A DNA stretch of 64,000 bases from Micromonospora endolithica (GTDB lineage Bacteria > Actinomycetota > Actinomycetes > Mycobacteriales > Micromonosporaceae): NCBI RefSeq assembly GCF_003626595.1, contig NZ_RBAK01000003.1, forward strand, positions 186,001-250,000, in the 5' to 3' direction. Each line of letters opens with the position of its first letter. The first letter of the stretch is position 1. Position numbers and translations under genes: made by a program. The notes below the pieces were generated by a model that had not been told where the DNA came from, searched no databases, and saw only the letters and a program-made list of their open reading frames with translations. Shown one piece after another: positions 53,733 through 62,152 of this stretch.

Positions 53733-55853
53733 TCAGCTGCCGATCGGCGCGCCGTCCAGCCGCCAGGTGATCACCACGGCCGGCTTGGCGTAGTCGCCGT
53801 CCGGCCAGTTCGACGCCGGGTTCTCGACCGACGCCCCGTCCAGCTCACCGGGGTGCTGCACGGCCACGAAGACCGAGCGGTTGTCTCCGGTGATGAAGGG
53901 ACCGCAGGCCTCGGCACCGACGGGCACGGTCAGGAACTGCTTCAGGTGACCCCGCTCCGGGCCCTCGACCGCGGTCGCGAAGAGGCCGTCGTTGCTGCCC
54001 AGCGCGTTGCCGTCGGTGGAGATCCAGAGGTTGCCGGTGGCGTCGAAGGCGACGTTGTCCGGGCAGGAGATCGGGGAGACCTTGGCCTTGTCGTACCCGG
54101 CGAAGTAGGTCGACGGGTCGGCCGGATCGCCGGCCACGATCGGCAGCGACCAGGTGAAGGTGTCGGCGGTGTTGTCGCCCCGGTGCTCGACCAGCTCCAG
54201 GATCTGGCCGTGCTTGTTGGCGTTGCGGGGGTTCGCCTCGTCGGCCTTCGGGTTGCTGCCGGTGCCCCGCGCGGAGTTGTTGGTCAACGCCACGTACACC
54301 TTGCCGGTGAGCAGGCTCGGCTCGACGTCCTCCGGGCGGTCCATCTTGGTCGCGCCGACCTTGTCGCCGGCCAGCCGGGTGAAGGTCAGGACGTCCGCGG
54401 CGGTCATCCCCTCGACGTACGAGCGGTTGCCGCTGACCAGCTTGATCCACTGGCCGGTGCCGTTGAACGCGCCGTCGGTGGGCAGCTTGCCCGACCCGTC
54501 GATCTCACCGGCACTGGTGAAGCCCAGCTTCGCGACGTAGAGGGTGCCGGACTCCAGCAGGGTCAGGTTGTGCCGGCGGGCGACCCAGGAGTTGCCCTTC
54601 ATGAACTTCTTGTCGGAGACGAACTTGTAGAGGTAGTCGAACCGCTCGTCGTCACCCATGTACGCCACCACGTGTCCGCTCTTCGCGACGATCACGTTGG
54701 CGCCCTCGTGCTTGAACCGGCCGAGCGCGGTGTGCTTGCGCGGGCGGCTCTCCGGGTCCAGCGGGTCGATCTCCACGATCCAGCCGTGGCGGTTCGCCTC
54801 GTTCGGGTGCTTGGCCAGGTCGAAGCGCTCGTCGGCGCGCTCCCACTTGCGGCTGCCGCTCGGGTAGCGGGCGCTGGTGCTGATGCCGTACCGGGCCAGC
54901 TTCGGCTTGGCGTCCTCCGGGGCGGCGTCGCCGCCGACGAAGTACTGGTTGAAGTTCTCCTCGCCGGAGAGCACGGTGCCCCACGGGGTGACACCACCGG
55001 CGCAGTTGTTCAGCGTGCCGACGACCGTACGACCCTTCGGGTCCGCGGCGGTCCGCAGCCAGGCCGAGCCGGCGGCCGGGCCGGTCAGCTCGAACTTCGT
55101 GGTGTTGGCGGTGACCCGCCGGTTGTACGGGCGGCGGCCGGAGTCGACCGGCCGCCACTGCCCGGTGCCGCCGACCCGCTCCAGCTCCACGACGGACATG
55201 CCGTGCGCGGCCATGGCGATCTTCAGCTGCTCGACCGACAGGGCGTCCTGGCTGGTGAAGCCGGGGAACATCAGGTTCTCGTTGGTGTATTCGTGGTTGA
55301 CCACGAGCAGCGCGCGCCTGCGGTTGAGCGGGATGATCCCGACGAAGTCGTTGTTGTAGCCGAACTGCTTCGCCTGGGCGGCGGCGCTCTGCCGGTGCAG
55401 GTCGAACTCGGGCGCGCCCGGCACCACCGGGTCGCCCCACTTGATGACGACGGCGTGGTCGTAGCCGTTGGGGACGATGAAGCTGTCCAGCGTGTTCGGC
55501 GGGACCGGCTTGAAGGTCAGCGCGCCGTTGCCGACGCCCTTCTCCGGCCGACCGACGGCGAGCGCGTCGAGGTCCGCGGGCACCTCGGGGGCGGCGGCGG
55601 CGGGGGCGGCGCCGGCCAGCGCGCCGGCCGCCGCGCCACCGAAGCCGAGGACCAGCGCGCCGACCGCGCCGGCCCGGACGACACCGCGCCGGGAGACCTC
55701 GGTGCTGACGACGTCGCCGAAGTAGGCGTTGTCGGAGGTGTTCGGCACCGGGTGGTCGCAGGCGTTGCCGCACCGGTAGAGACAGGTCATGGCGTCACGG
55801 CTGCCGTGGCGGGTGGAGCCCAGCAGCGGGAGCAGCCGAGGACGGTCGCTCAT
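53733..55853 (-). CDS. PhoX-family secreted phosphatase (DUF839), Tat substrate
   Basis: A 706-residue protein of the PhoX alkaline phosphatase family, which is Fe/Ca-dependent and works outside the cell on phosphate esters. A twin-arginine signal, SRRGVVRAGAVGALVLGFGG, starts at about residue 53, after a conserved leader with CLYRCGNACDHPVPNTSDN. PhoX-family landmarks are FGYNNDFVGIIPL, LLVVNHEYTNENLMF, NCAGGVTPWGTVLSGEENFNQYF, HGWIVEIDPLD, and CPDNVAFDATGNLWISTDG. The ATG at 55853 has GGAGG 8 bases upstream; the earlier in-frame ATG at 55898 does not. Its Pho regulation cannot be seen in sequence. Divergent from the ECF sigma gene. Confidence 0.92.
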   Translation of the reverse strand: MSDRPRLLPLLGSTRHGSRDAMTCLYRCGNACDHPVPNTSDNAYFGDVVSTEVSRRGVVRAGAVGALVLGFGGAAAGALAGAAPAAAAPEVPADLDALAVGRPEKGVGNGALTFKPVPPNTLDSFIVPNGYDHAVVIKWGDPVVPGAPEFDLHRQSAAAQAKQFGYNNDFVGIIPLNRRRALLVVNHEYTNENLMFPGFTSQDALSVEQLKIAMAAHGMSVVELERVGGTGQWRPVDSGRRPYNRRVTANTTKFELTGPAAGSAWLRTAADPKGRTVVGTLNNCAGGVTPWGTVLSGEENFNQYFVGGDAAPEDAKPKLARYGISTSARYPSGSRKWERADERFDLAKHPNEANRHGWIVEIDPLDPESRPRKHTALGRFKHEGANVIVAKSGHVVAYMGDDERFDYLYKFVSDKKFMKGNSWVARRHNLTLLESGTLYVAKLGFTSAGEIDGSGKLPTDGAFNGTGQWIKLVSGNRSYVEGMTAADVLTFTRLAGDKVGATKMDRPEDVEPSLLTGKVYVALTNNSARGTGSNPKADEANPRNANKHGQILELVEHRGDNTADTFTWSLPIVAGDPADPSTYFAGYDKAKVSPISCPDNVAFDATGNLWISTDGNALGSNDGLFATAVEGPERGHLKQFLTVPVGAEACGPFITGDNRSVFVAVQHPGELDGASVENPASNWPDGDYAKPAVVITWRLDGAPIGS

Positions 55854-56083
55854 GTGGAGGAGCCTCCTGGATGGGTTCGGCGCACGTCGGATCAGCAACT
55901 GACGTGCGTACCCGCCGGACGCTAGGAGGGGCCGGTGAGCAGCCGTCGGCGTCGATGTGAACCGGGCATGAACAGCTCGCCGGGAACAACCGGGTGAGCT
56001 GCGGCTGAACCGATCGACGCCGTCGGCACGTATGTCCCTGCGAAGGCACCGCCGGACTCGCGCCGACTGCGAGGAGACCCGCC

Positions 56084-56599
56084 ATCAGCGACCACGACGC
56101 CCAACTGCTGCGCGCCCTGCACGACGAGCACGCGGAGGCGCTGTACGCGCACGCCCTGCGCCTGGTCAACTCCGACCGGCAGCGGGCCGAGGACCTGGTG
56201 CAGGAGACGCTGCTGCGGGCCTGGCGGCATCCCGAGTCGCTGGACCCGCGACGCGGCTCGGTCCGCGCCTGGCTCTTCACCACCGCCCGCAACCTGGCCA
56301 TCGACGCCTGGCGCCGCCGTTCCACCCGGGTCGGCGAGGTCTTCACCGACGAGTTGCCCGAGCCGCCGGACACCGTCGACGAAGCGGAGCGCGCCGTGGA
56401 GGCATGGACCGTCGCCGAGGCGTTGAACCGACTCAGCCCCACCCATCGTGAGGTCCTGGTGGAGTGCTTCTACCAGGGGCGTTCGGTGGCCGAGGCGGCT
56501 GCGCGGCTGGGGGTGCCACCGGGGACGGTCAAGTCCCGGACGCACTACGCCCTGCGCTCGCTGCGGTTGGTCCTGGCCGAGATGGGGGTGACCGGATGA
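56084..56599 (+). CDS. ECF RNA polymerase sigma factor (apparent ATC start)
   Basis: A 171-residue group 4 sigma factor. Region 2: LLRALHDEHAEALYAHALRLVNSDRQRAEDLVQETLLRAWRHPESLDPRRGSVRAWLFTTARNLAIDAWRRR. Region 4: ALNRLSPTHREVLVECFYQGRSVAEAAARLGVPPGTVKSRTHYALRSLRLVL. In the frame of region 2 there is no ATG, GTG or TTG between the preceding stop and GTG 56198, which would delete most of region 2. ATC 56084 has AGGAG 8 bases upstream and gives ISDHDAQLLRALH, where homologues usually begin with Met. The anti-sigma gene overlaps its stop (ATGA). Confidence 0.88.
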   Translation: MSDHDAQLLRALHDEHAEALYAHALRLVNSDRQRAEDLVQETLLRAWRHPESLDPRRGSVRAWLFTTARNLAIDAWRRRSTRVGEVFTDELPEPPDTVDEAERAVEAWTVAEALNRLSPTHREVLVECFYQGRSVAEAAARLGVPPGTVKSRTHYALRSLRLVLAEMGVTG

Positions 56600-57291
56600 G
56601 CCGGTGCGAGTTCGCCTACGACGACGGCGCGTACGTGCTGGGCGCGCTGGCTCCCGCCGAGCGGGCGGCGTACGAGCGGCACCTGGCCGGGTGCCCCGAC
56701 TGCCGGCAGGCGGTCGCCGAGATCGCTGTGCTGCCCGGCCTGCTGGGACGGCTCGACCCGGCCGGCCTGGAGCAGTTCCTGCCGTCCCCGGCGGAGGCCG
56801 ACCGGGTGCCCGCGCTGCTCGACGCCGCCCGCGAGCGCCGGCGTCGCGAGCGGTCGGCGACCCGTCGCCAGTACGCGCTGACCTCCCTGGTCGCCGCCGC
56901 ACTGGCCCTGATCGTCGGCTTCGGCACGGCCGCCCTGCTGCCCCGGCCGGCGGCCGTCCCGCCCGGTTCCGACATCCGGATGGTGGCCATGCGGCCGGTC
57001 GCCGGAGAGGTGCCGGTGCACGCCGAGGTCGGCCTGCACGACACGAGGTGGGGCACCGAGGTGCGGATGCGCTGCGGTTACGACGCGACGGCCGGCCACG
57101 GCCGGGCGTACACCTTCCGGCTGGTGGCGCACGGCCCGGACGGCGCGACGGAGCAGATCGGCTCGTGGCTCGCCGCCCCCGGCGACGACCTGCGGATCAG
57201 CGGCGCCACCCGGTTCACCCGGGGAGAACTGGTCCGCCTGGAGTTGCTCCGCTCCGACAACACCCCCGTCCTGGCCCACAACGTCCGCTGA
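56596..57291 (+). CDS. zinc-finger anti-sigma factor (zf-HC2, membrane-anchored)
   Basis: A 231-residue regulator paired with the upstream sigma factor. The N-terminal zinc-binding anti-sigma motif HxxxCxxC is HLAGCPDC at about residues 33-40. A single transmembrane helix (YALTSLVAAALALIVGFGTAALL, about 98-119) leads to a beta-rich extracytoplasmic sensor domain. It holds the sigma factor at the membrane until a signal outside the cell releases it. ATG overlaps the sigma stop. Confidence 0.92.
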   Translation: MSRCEFAYDDGAYVLGALAPAERAAYERHLAGCPDCRQAVAEIAVLPGLLGRLDPAGLEQFLPSPAEADRVPALLDAARERRRRERSATRRQYALTSLVAAALALIVGFGTAALLPRPAAVPPGSDIRMVAMRPVAGEVPVHAEVGLHDTRWGTEVRMRCGYDATAGHGRAYTFRLVAHGPDGATEQIGSWLAAPGDDLRISGATRFTRGELVRLELLRSDNTPVLAHNVR

Positions 57292-57322
57292 CGCCCACCC
57301 CCTCCGCGCCGCCGTCCTGGTC

Positions 57323-58252
57323 CTAGATCGACGTGACGGGTTCGGGGTGGGTGGCGGCGGTGCGGGTACGGGTGCGGGTCTGGCGGGCGGAGCGGATCGC
57401 GTCGGCGGTGAAGATGGCCAGGGCCAGCCAGACCAGGGCGAAGCCGGCCAGCCGGGCCGGGGGCATCGGTTCGTGGAAGATCAGCACGCCGCAGCCGAGC
57501 TGGAGGATCGGCGCCAGGTACTGGATCATGCCGAGGTTGGTCAGCGGCAGCCGGTTGGCCGCGCCGGCGAAGAGCAGCAACGGGATCGCGGTCGCCGCGC
57601 CGGCCGACACCAGCAGGGCGGTGTGCGCGGCGGACACCTGCCCGAAGGTGGCGGCACCGTCGGCGGTCAGCCAGCCCAGGTATCCCAGCGCGGGCAGCGC
57701 CAGCACCGCCGACTCGACGAACAGTCCCTCGGCGGCGGGCAGCCCGAGCGTCTTCTTGACCAGCCCGTACCCGGCGAAGCTGAACGCGAGGACCAGCGCC
57801 AGCCAGGGCGGCCGACCGTAGTCGGCGGTCAGCACGGCCACCGCGAGCCCACCGACGCCCAGCGCCGCCCACTGGGCGGGCCGCAGCCGCTCCCGCAGCA
57901 CGAAGACGCCGAGCAGCACCACCACCAGCGGGTTGATGAAGTAGCCGAGCGCCGTCTCCACCACCCGGTCGGAGGTGACGCCGTAGATGTAGGTGCCCCA
58001 GTTGAAGGCGATCAGCACGGCGGCCACGCCGATCCCGGCCAGGGTGCGCGGCCGGCGGGCCAGCGCCCGCAGGAACCCGACGTTGCGCAGCGCGCCGAGC
58101 ACCAGCGCCACGAACACCACCGACCAGACGATCCGGTGGGCCAGGATCTCCACCGCTCCGGCCGGGCGCAGCAGCTTCAGGTAGAGCGGGAAGAAGCCCC
58201 AGAGCAGGTACGCGCCGATGCCGTAGAGGTAGCCGAGACGAAGTGGCGTCAC
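57323..58252 (-). CDS. rarD: RarD-type EamA/DMT transporter
   Basis: A 309-residue permease with ten helices. It opens LGYLYGIGAYLLWGFFPLYLKLLRPAGAVEILAHRIVWSVVFV, and continues FNWGTYIYGVTSDRVVETALGYFINPLVVVLLGVFVLRERL, both diagnostic of RarD. In Gram-negatives the name goes with chloramphenicol sensitivity; substrate unknown here. GTG 58252 overlaps the stop of the GNAT gene (GTGA), so they form an operon. The C-terminus is basic (RQTRTRTRTAA). Confidence 0.93.
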   Translation of the reverse strand: MTPLRLGYLYGIGAYLLWGFFPLYLKLLRPAGAVEILAHRIVWSVVFVALVLGALRNVGFLRALARRPRTLAGIGVAAVLIAFNWGTYIYGVTSDRVVETALGYFINPLVVVLLGVFVLRERLRPAQWAALGVGGLAVAVLTADYGRPPWLALVLAFSFAGYGLVKKTLGLPAAEGLFVESAVLALPALGYLGWLTADGAATFGQVSAAHTALLVSAGAATAIPLLLFAGAANRLPLTNLGMIQYLAPILQLGCGVLIFHEPMPPARLAGFALVWLALAIFTADAIRSARQTRTRTRTAATHPEPVTSI

Positions 58253-58737
58253 GTCTCCACCGTAAGGGGCCAGCCCGCCTCCTGCTCCTTGCCGGTGACC
58301 GGCCTCACCCGCTGGTCCAGCTCCATCCACCGCTCCGCCCGCACCGGGATGAAGCCGACCTTCGCGTACACCCCGTGCGCGTCGTTGGTGGCCAGCAGGA
58401 TCCGGCGTACGCCCAGGTCGGCCAGGTGGTCGCGGACCGCGCCGGCCAGCCAGGTGCCCAGCCCGGTGCCGCGCGCGGCCCGCTCCACGTAGACGTCGCA
58501 GAGCCAGGCGAAGGTGACCCCGTCGGTGACCACCCGGGCCACCGCGACCTGCCGACCGTCGCCGGGCCGGTAGACGCCGTAGCCGATCGAGCCGGCGAAC
58601 GCGCGTGCGACCGTCTCCCGGTCCCGCCCGAGGGCCCAGTACGCGTCGGTGGAGAGCCAGTGGTGCACCCGGTCCAGGTCGAGCCGGGCCGGATCGGTGC
58701 TGAGCAGGTGGCCGTCGTCGCGGGTCAGTGTGAACAC
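58249..58737 (-). CDS. GNAT family N-acetyltransferase
   Basis: A 162-residue cytoplasmic acetyltransferase. The acetyl-CoA motif A is VYVERAARGTGLGTWLAGAVRDHL (R-x-x-G-x-G/A type), preceded by VAVARVVTDGVTFAWLCDVYV and followed by LATNDAHGVYAKVGFIPV. Substrate unknown. GTG 58737 starts it; its stop overlaps the rarD start. Confidence 0.9.
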   Translation of the reverse strand: MFTLTRDDGHLLSTDPARLDLDRVHHWLSTDAYWALGRDRETVARAFAGSIGYGVYRPGDGRQVAVARVVTDGVTFAWLCDVYVERAARGTGLGTWLAGAVRDHLADLGVRRILLATNDAHGVYAKVGFIPVRAERWMELDQRVRPVTGKEQEAGWPLTVET

Positions 58738-58801
58738 CGCTCCGACGCTAGTCCCGCCCCCCGGGCCGCCCGGCGGCCAATTCCCGGAATGTGGCCGCCG
58801 G

Positions 58802-59188
58802 TCAGTCGCGGTCCAGGATGGCGCCGAGGATCCAGGTCACGATGCCGACGAACAGCGCGCCCAGGACCGCCGCCGGCCAGAAGCCGTCCACGTGGAAGGG
58901 CAGCCCGGCCTCACCGGCGATCCAACTGGTCAGCAGGAACAGCAGGCCGTTGACGACCAGCGCGATCAGCCCGAGGGTGAGCAGGTAGAAGCCGCAGCCG
59001 ACGGTCTTGATGATCGGTTGGAGGACGGCGTTGACCACCCCGAAGATGACCGCGACCAGGACCAGCGTGGTGACGGTCTCGGTGGTGGAGGACGAGTCGA
59101 GGGTGATGCCGGGGATCAGCAGCGTCGCCAGCCAGAAGGCCAACGCCGTCGTGGCCAGCCGGATCAGCAGCCCTTTCAGGAAACCCAT
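58802..59188 (-). CDS. phage holin 4 superfamily membrane protein
   Basis: A 128-residue membrane protein with four helices: LLIRLATTALAFWLATLLIPGITL, TLVLVAVIFGVVNAVLQPIIKTVG, FYLLTLGLIALVVNGLLFLLTSWIAG and WPAAVLGALFVGIVTWILG. VFGVVNAVLxPIIK and the LTLGL motif are typical of the Phage_holin_4_2 family, widespread in actinobacteria and not itself evidence of a phage. ATG 59188; an in-frame GTG at 59206 adds six residues. Confidence 0.88.
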   Translation of the reverse strand: MGFLKGLLIRLATTALAFWLATLLIPGITLDSSSTTETVTTLVLVAVIFGVVNAVLQPIIKTVGCGFYLLTLGLIALVVNGLLFLLTSWIAGEAGLPFHVDGFWPAAVLGALFVGIVTWILGAILDRD

Positions 59189-59236
59189 GGCGGAAGATGC
59201 TGCCACGGACCGATCGGCCGGGGAACCCCCGCCGGT

Positions 59237-61090
59237 TCATCGCCGGCCCGGGTAGCCGACCAGTTGCGCCTCGATCGGGGTGGGGGAGACCAGCGCCCAG
59301 CGCAGCGCCCGACGGTTGACCACGGCCACCATGTCCTCCCGGATCCGGGTCAGCCAGCCCGCGGAGTCGCCGAGGCCGAGGGCGGTGCCGGCCAGCGCGG
59401 CCTCGGCCGGGTCGAGGGGTTGCAGCACCGCCAGGTCGGCCCGGCCGAGCGCGTCGGCGTCGGTGGCGGTGAGTTCGTCGCGGAGCAGCAGGGTGGCCCG
59501 CCACGGCGGACCGGGCGCGGGGTCCGCTGGCGTCGGCCCCACGTCGACCACCACCAGCAGCGGGCGCAGTGGCGAGCCGACCTCGTCACCGAGCGGTCGA
59601 CCCGGCGGGAGCAGCGGGATCATGCCGCCCGGCGCGCCGACCCCCCGGACGAACGGCTCCCAGGCGCCGGGCCGGCCGGTCTGCACCAGCACCCGGGCAC
59701 CGAGTGCCATCGCCCGCAGGACGATCAGTTGGGCGGCGCGTACGCCACCGACCAGCATGATCCGGGTGCCCTCCGGACGGAAGAGCCGCACGGTCACCGC
59801 GCCGCCGTGCCGGTTGGCGCCGAGCATCAGCCCGGCCTCGCCCACCGTCACCTCCATCGTGGCCGGACCGGCCGGGCCGGTGCCGGGCAACGCCAGTGGC
59901 AGGGTGGCGGCCAGACCGGTCAGCTGCTCGCCGTCGAGTCGCCGTACCTCGCCGCCCGCGCCGGACACCACGCGGCGCAGCGCACCGGCTGCCGCCGCCA
60001 GCTCCGCCGGGGTACGGGCGGCCACGCGTACGGTCAGCCTGGTCGGTGCCGACGCGGGGTCGGCGCCCGGGTGCGACCCCGCGTCGAGCGACACCGTGGT
60101 GGCGGTGGCCGGCAACGCGAGCAGCCGGGACACCAGCCGCCGACTGCCCTCCGCCTCTGGTTCCGGCCAGTGCTGCAGCCGGAAGGTGGTCTGCAACAGG
60201 TCACCGGTGCGTACCGCCTGCCAGGACTCCAGCGCCGCCCGCTGGTCGTGGTGGGCCAGTTCGCCCAGCACCCGCAGCGCAGCCCGCTCGCCCAGCGGGC
60301 GGGCGCCGACCGGCCCGAGTCGGCGGATGATCCGCCGCAGCGTGCCGGAGAGGGCGCGGCGCAGGTCGTCGGCCGTCGTGCCGTCGACCCGGAGCACCCG
60401 GACGGCGAGCACCGCCCGCTCCCGGCCGGGCAGCCGGCCGTCGGTGAGCTGTCGGTACGACGTGGCGACCGCTCCGGTCGCCTCGACGGCGGGGGCGGGC
60501 GCCCCGGTGAGCAGGAGCTGAACCCGGACCGGTGGACCGTCGGGGCCGGCGGCCGGCAGCAGCGCCGCCGGGAGGGGCAGCGGGCGCGCGCCGTCGCCGA
60601 GCAGGTCGGCCGGATCGCCCAGCTCCAGCACCGCGACCATGCCGGTGGCGTCGTCGAGGACGGCGGCGGACCCGCCGGCCAGCTCGACCGGGCGCACCAC
60701 CGCGTCCGGCGCGACCAGCCCGAGCAGTGCCGCCGATCCGGCGTCCGCCGGCAGGGCGCGGCGACGGGTCAGATAGCCCAGGCCCGCGCCGAGCCACTCG
60801 AAGAGCCAGCGACCGCGCAGCCGGCCCCAGGCCAGTGGCAGGGTCACCAGGACCACCGCCAGCGCGACGGCCATCGACAGCGCGCCCCGACCGACGGCCG
60901 CCACCGGGACGGCGACCGCCACCTGGGCGGCGACGACCTGACCGGCGCGCACCCGCGGGTGCCCCCGGGGGCGGGTGGTCCCCCGCCGGGCGGCCGGTGA
61001 CTCGGTCGCGCCGGGCCCGGGGCCTGGGCCCGGGCGGTCCGGACGGTCGCCGGTGGACAACCGCCGGAGGTCCGTCGTGGTGGCCGGCAC
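59237..61090 (-). CDS. eccE: type VII secretion protein EccE
   Basis: A 617-residue ESX component at the rim of the membrane complex. Two N-terminal helices (AAQVAVAVPVAAVGRGALS and MAVALAVVLVTLPLAW, about 53-87) precede a large cytoplasmic part. Landmarks such as GRWLFEWLGAGLGYLTRRR, ESWQAVRTGDLLQTTFRLQHWP and GTRIMLVGGVRAAQLIVLRAMALGARVLVQTGRP match actinobacterial EccE as I remember it. GTG 61090 has AGGAGG 6 bases upstream. It is divergent from the WXG100 pair. The other core components (EccB, EccC, EccD) are outside this window. Confidence 0.85.
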   Translation of the reverse strand: MPATTTDLRRLSTGDRPDRPGPGPGPGATESPAARRGTTRPRGHPRVRAGQVVAAQVAVAVPVAAVGRGALSMAVALAVVLVTLPLAWGRLRGRWLFEWLGAGLGYLTRRRALPADAGSAALLGLVAPDAVVRPVELAGGSAAVLDDATGMVAVLELGDPADLLGDGARPLPLPAALLPAAGPDGPPVRVQLLLTGAPAPAVEATGAVATSYRQLTDGRLPGRERAVLAVRVLRVDGTTADDLRRALSGTLRRIIRRLGPVGARPLGERAALRVLGELAHHDQRAALESWQAVRTGDLLQTTFRLQHWPEPEAEGSRRLVSRLLALPATATTVSLDAGSHPGADPASAPTRLTVRVAARTPAELAAAAGALRRVVSGAGGEVRRLDGEQLTGLAATLPLALPGTGPAGPATMEVTVGEAGLMLGANRHGGAVTVRLFRPEGTRIMLVGGVRAAQLIVLRAMALGARVLVQTGRPGAWEPFVRGVGAPGGMIPLLPPGRPLGDEVGSPLRPLLVVVDVGPTPADPAPGPPWRATLLLRDELTATDADALGRADLAVLQPLDPAEAALAGTALGLGDSAGWLTRIREDMVAVVNRRALRWALVSPTPIEAQLVGYPGRR

Positions 61091-61344
61091 GGCGCCTCCT
61101 GGAGATCACTCGCCGCGACGCGGCTGCCGCTCATAGTAGTGGTGCGCCCCGACGGGTCGGGAACCCCGGTTGTCCACAGGGGAGTGGAGGGGGTAGCAGA
61201 ACTGCCATCGGGCCGCTACCGTCAGCGACGAACTCCGCTGACCCGCGCCCGCCGTGCTCGACCCTCCGGGCGGCGCGAGCGACGCGCCCCCGGAGCGGGT
61301 GTGTCGACGGCCAGCCACGACCCGAGAGACGAGGTGACGTCCGG

Positions 61345-61665
61345 GTGTCCCAGACCCAGGCAGAAGCGGCGGTGATGCAGCAGACCGCCGCCAAGTTCGA
61401 GCAGGTGGACCAGTCGTTGCAGTCCATGCTGACCAGCCTCATGGCCGAGCTGGAGGTGTTGCAGCAGGCCTGGCGCGGTGCCGGTGGGCGTTCCTTCGAG
61501 CAGGTGAAGCAGCAGTGGAGGCAGGACCAGGCCGCGCTGCAACGGGCCCTGCGGGAGACCGCCACCGCCATTCGCACCGCAGGCCAGAAATACGACGTCT
61601 CGGACACGGAGGCCGCCAGCCGGGTGTCCACCACCAACCGTGGCGGCATCCAGCTGCCGTTGTAG
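61345..61665 (+). CDS. WXG100 protein (EsxB-like)
   Basis: A 106-residue helical-hairpin secretion substrate. The first helix is SQTQAEAAVMQQTAAKFEQVDQSLQSMLTSLMAELEVLQQAW, the turn carries WRG (WxG motif, about residue 46-48), and the second helix follows (SFEQVKQQWRQDQAALQRALRETATAIRTAGQKYD). The YxxxD/E secretion signal is YDVSD near residue 80-84. GTG 61345 is favoured by GAGGTGA about 8 bases upstream. It probably pairs with the next gene 28 bases downstream. Confidence 0.88.
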   Translation: MSQTQAEAAVMQQTAAKFEQVDQSLQSMLTSLMAELEVLQQAWRGAGGRSFEQVKQQWRQDQAALQRALRETATAIRTAGQKYDVSDTEAASRVSTTNRGGIQLPL

Positions 61666-61693
61666 TTCGCCGATCAGGGGGAGGAGCCATCCG

Positions 61694-61987
61694 ATGGACC
61701 ACGGTGTGCTGGTCGTCAACTTCGCCGCGCTGCAACAGGCCGGCGCGGACATCCAGAAGGCGTTGAACACGCTCGACTCGCAGCTCGGGCAACTCGAACG
61801 GGACGCCGCCCCGCTCGTGGCGAGCTGGTCGGGCGAGGCCCGTCAGGCGTACGAGCAGCGGCAGGCCCGCTGGCGGTCGGTGTCGCAGGACCTCCAGGCC
61901 ATGCTGCGCGACATCAAGCTGGCGGTCGGCGACTCCGCGAACGACTACCTGGACACGGAGAAGCGGAACGCCGGCCTGTTCCAGTGA
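61694..61987 (+). CDS. WXG100 protein (EsxA-like)
   Basis: A 97-residue helical hairpin. First helix DHGVLVVNFAALQQAGADIQKALNTLDSQLGQLERDAAPLVASW, turn WSG (about residue 45-47), second helix ARQAYEQRQARWRSVSQDLQAMLRDIKLAVGDSANDYLDTEK. It lacks a clear C-terminal YxxxD/E beyond NDYLDTE, as is usual for the EsxA-type partner. GGGGGAGGAG lies upstream of ATG 61694. Together with the preceding gene it would form the heterodimer exported by this ESX system. Confidence 0.9.
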   Translation: MDHGVLVVNFAALQQAGADIQKALNTLDSQLGQLERDAAPLVASWSGEARQAYEQRQARWRSVSQDLQAMLRDIKLAVGDSANDYLDTEKRNAGLFQ

Positions 61988-62059
61988 CGTCCGTCCACGG
62001 TGGCGTCGGCCCTCCGGCCGGCGCCACCGTCCCGGCACCACGGCCGGGCACAGACCGGG

Positions 62060-62144
62060 CCGGGCGGTCCGCTGAACCGGGCGGTCGGCCGAGCCGGGCG
62101 GTCGGCCGAGCCGGGCGGTCGGCTGAGCCGGGCGGTCCGCCGGG
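62060..62144. repeat. five tandem 17-base repeats between esxA-like and mycP
   Basis: Copies begin at 62060, 62077, 62094, 62111 and 62128. The unit is CCGGGCGGTCGGCCGAG with one to three changes per copy; copies 2 and 3 are identical. They occupy the gap between convergent genes. There are no spacers, so this is not a CRISPR array. Confidence 0.9.
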
Positions 62145-62152
62145 CCGGCGGG

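Noticed and set aside
55983..56020. GGAAC-type ECF promoter for autoregulation of the sigma gene
   Set aside because: A GGAAC box is present at 55983, but no convincing -10 partner lies 16-17 bases downstream.
58802..59188. Holin-family gene as evidence of a prophage
   Set aside because: The Phage_holin_4_2 family is a common chromosomal membrane protein in actinobacteria, and no other phage gene is nearby.
62060..62144. Possible CRISPR array
   Set aside because: The repeats are 17 bases and directly adjacent with no spacers, and no cas genes are seen.
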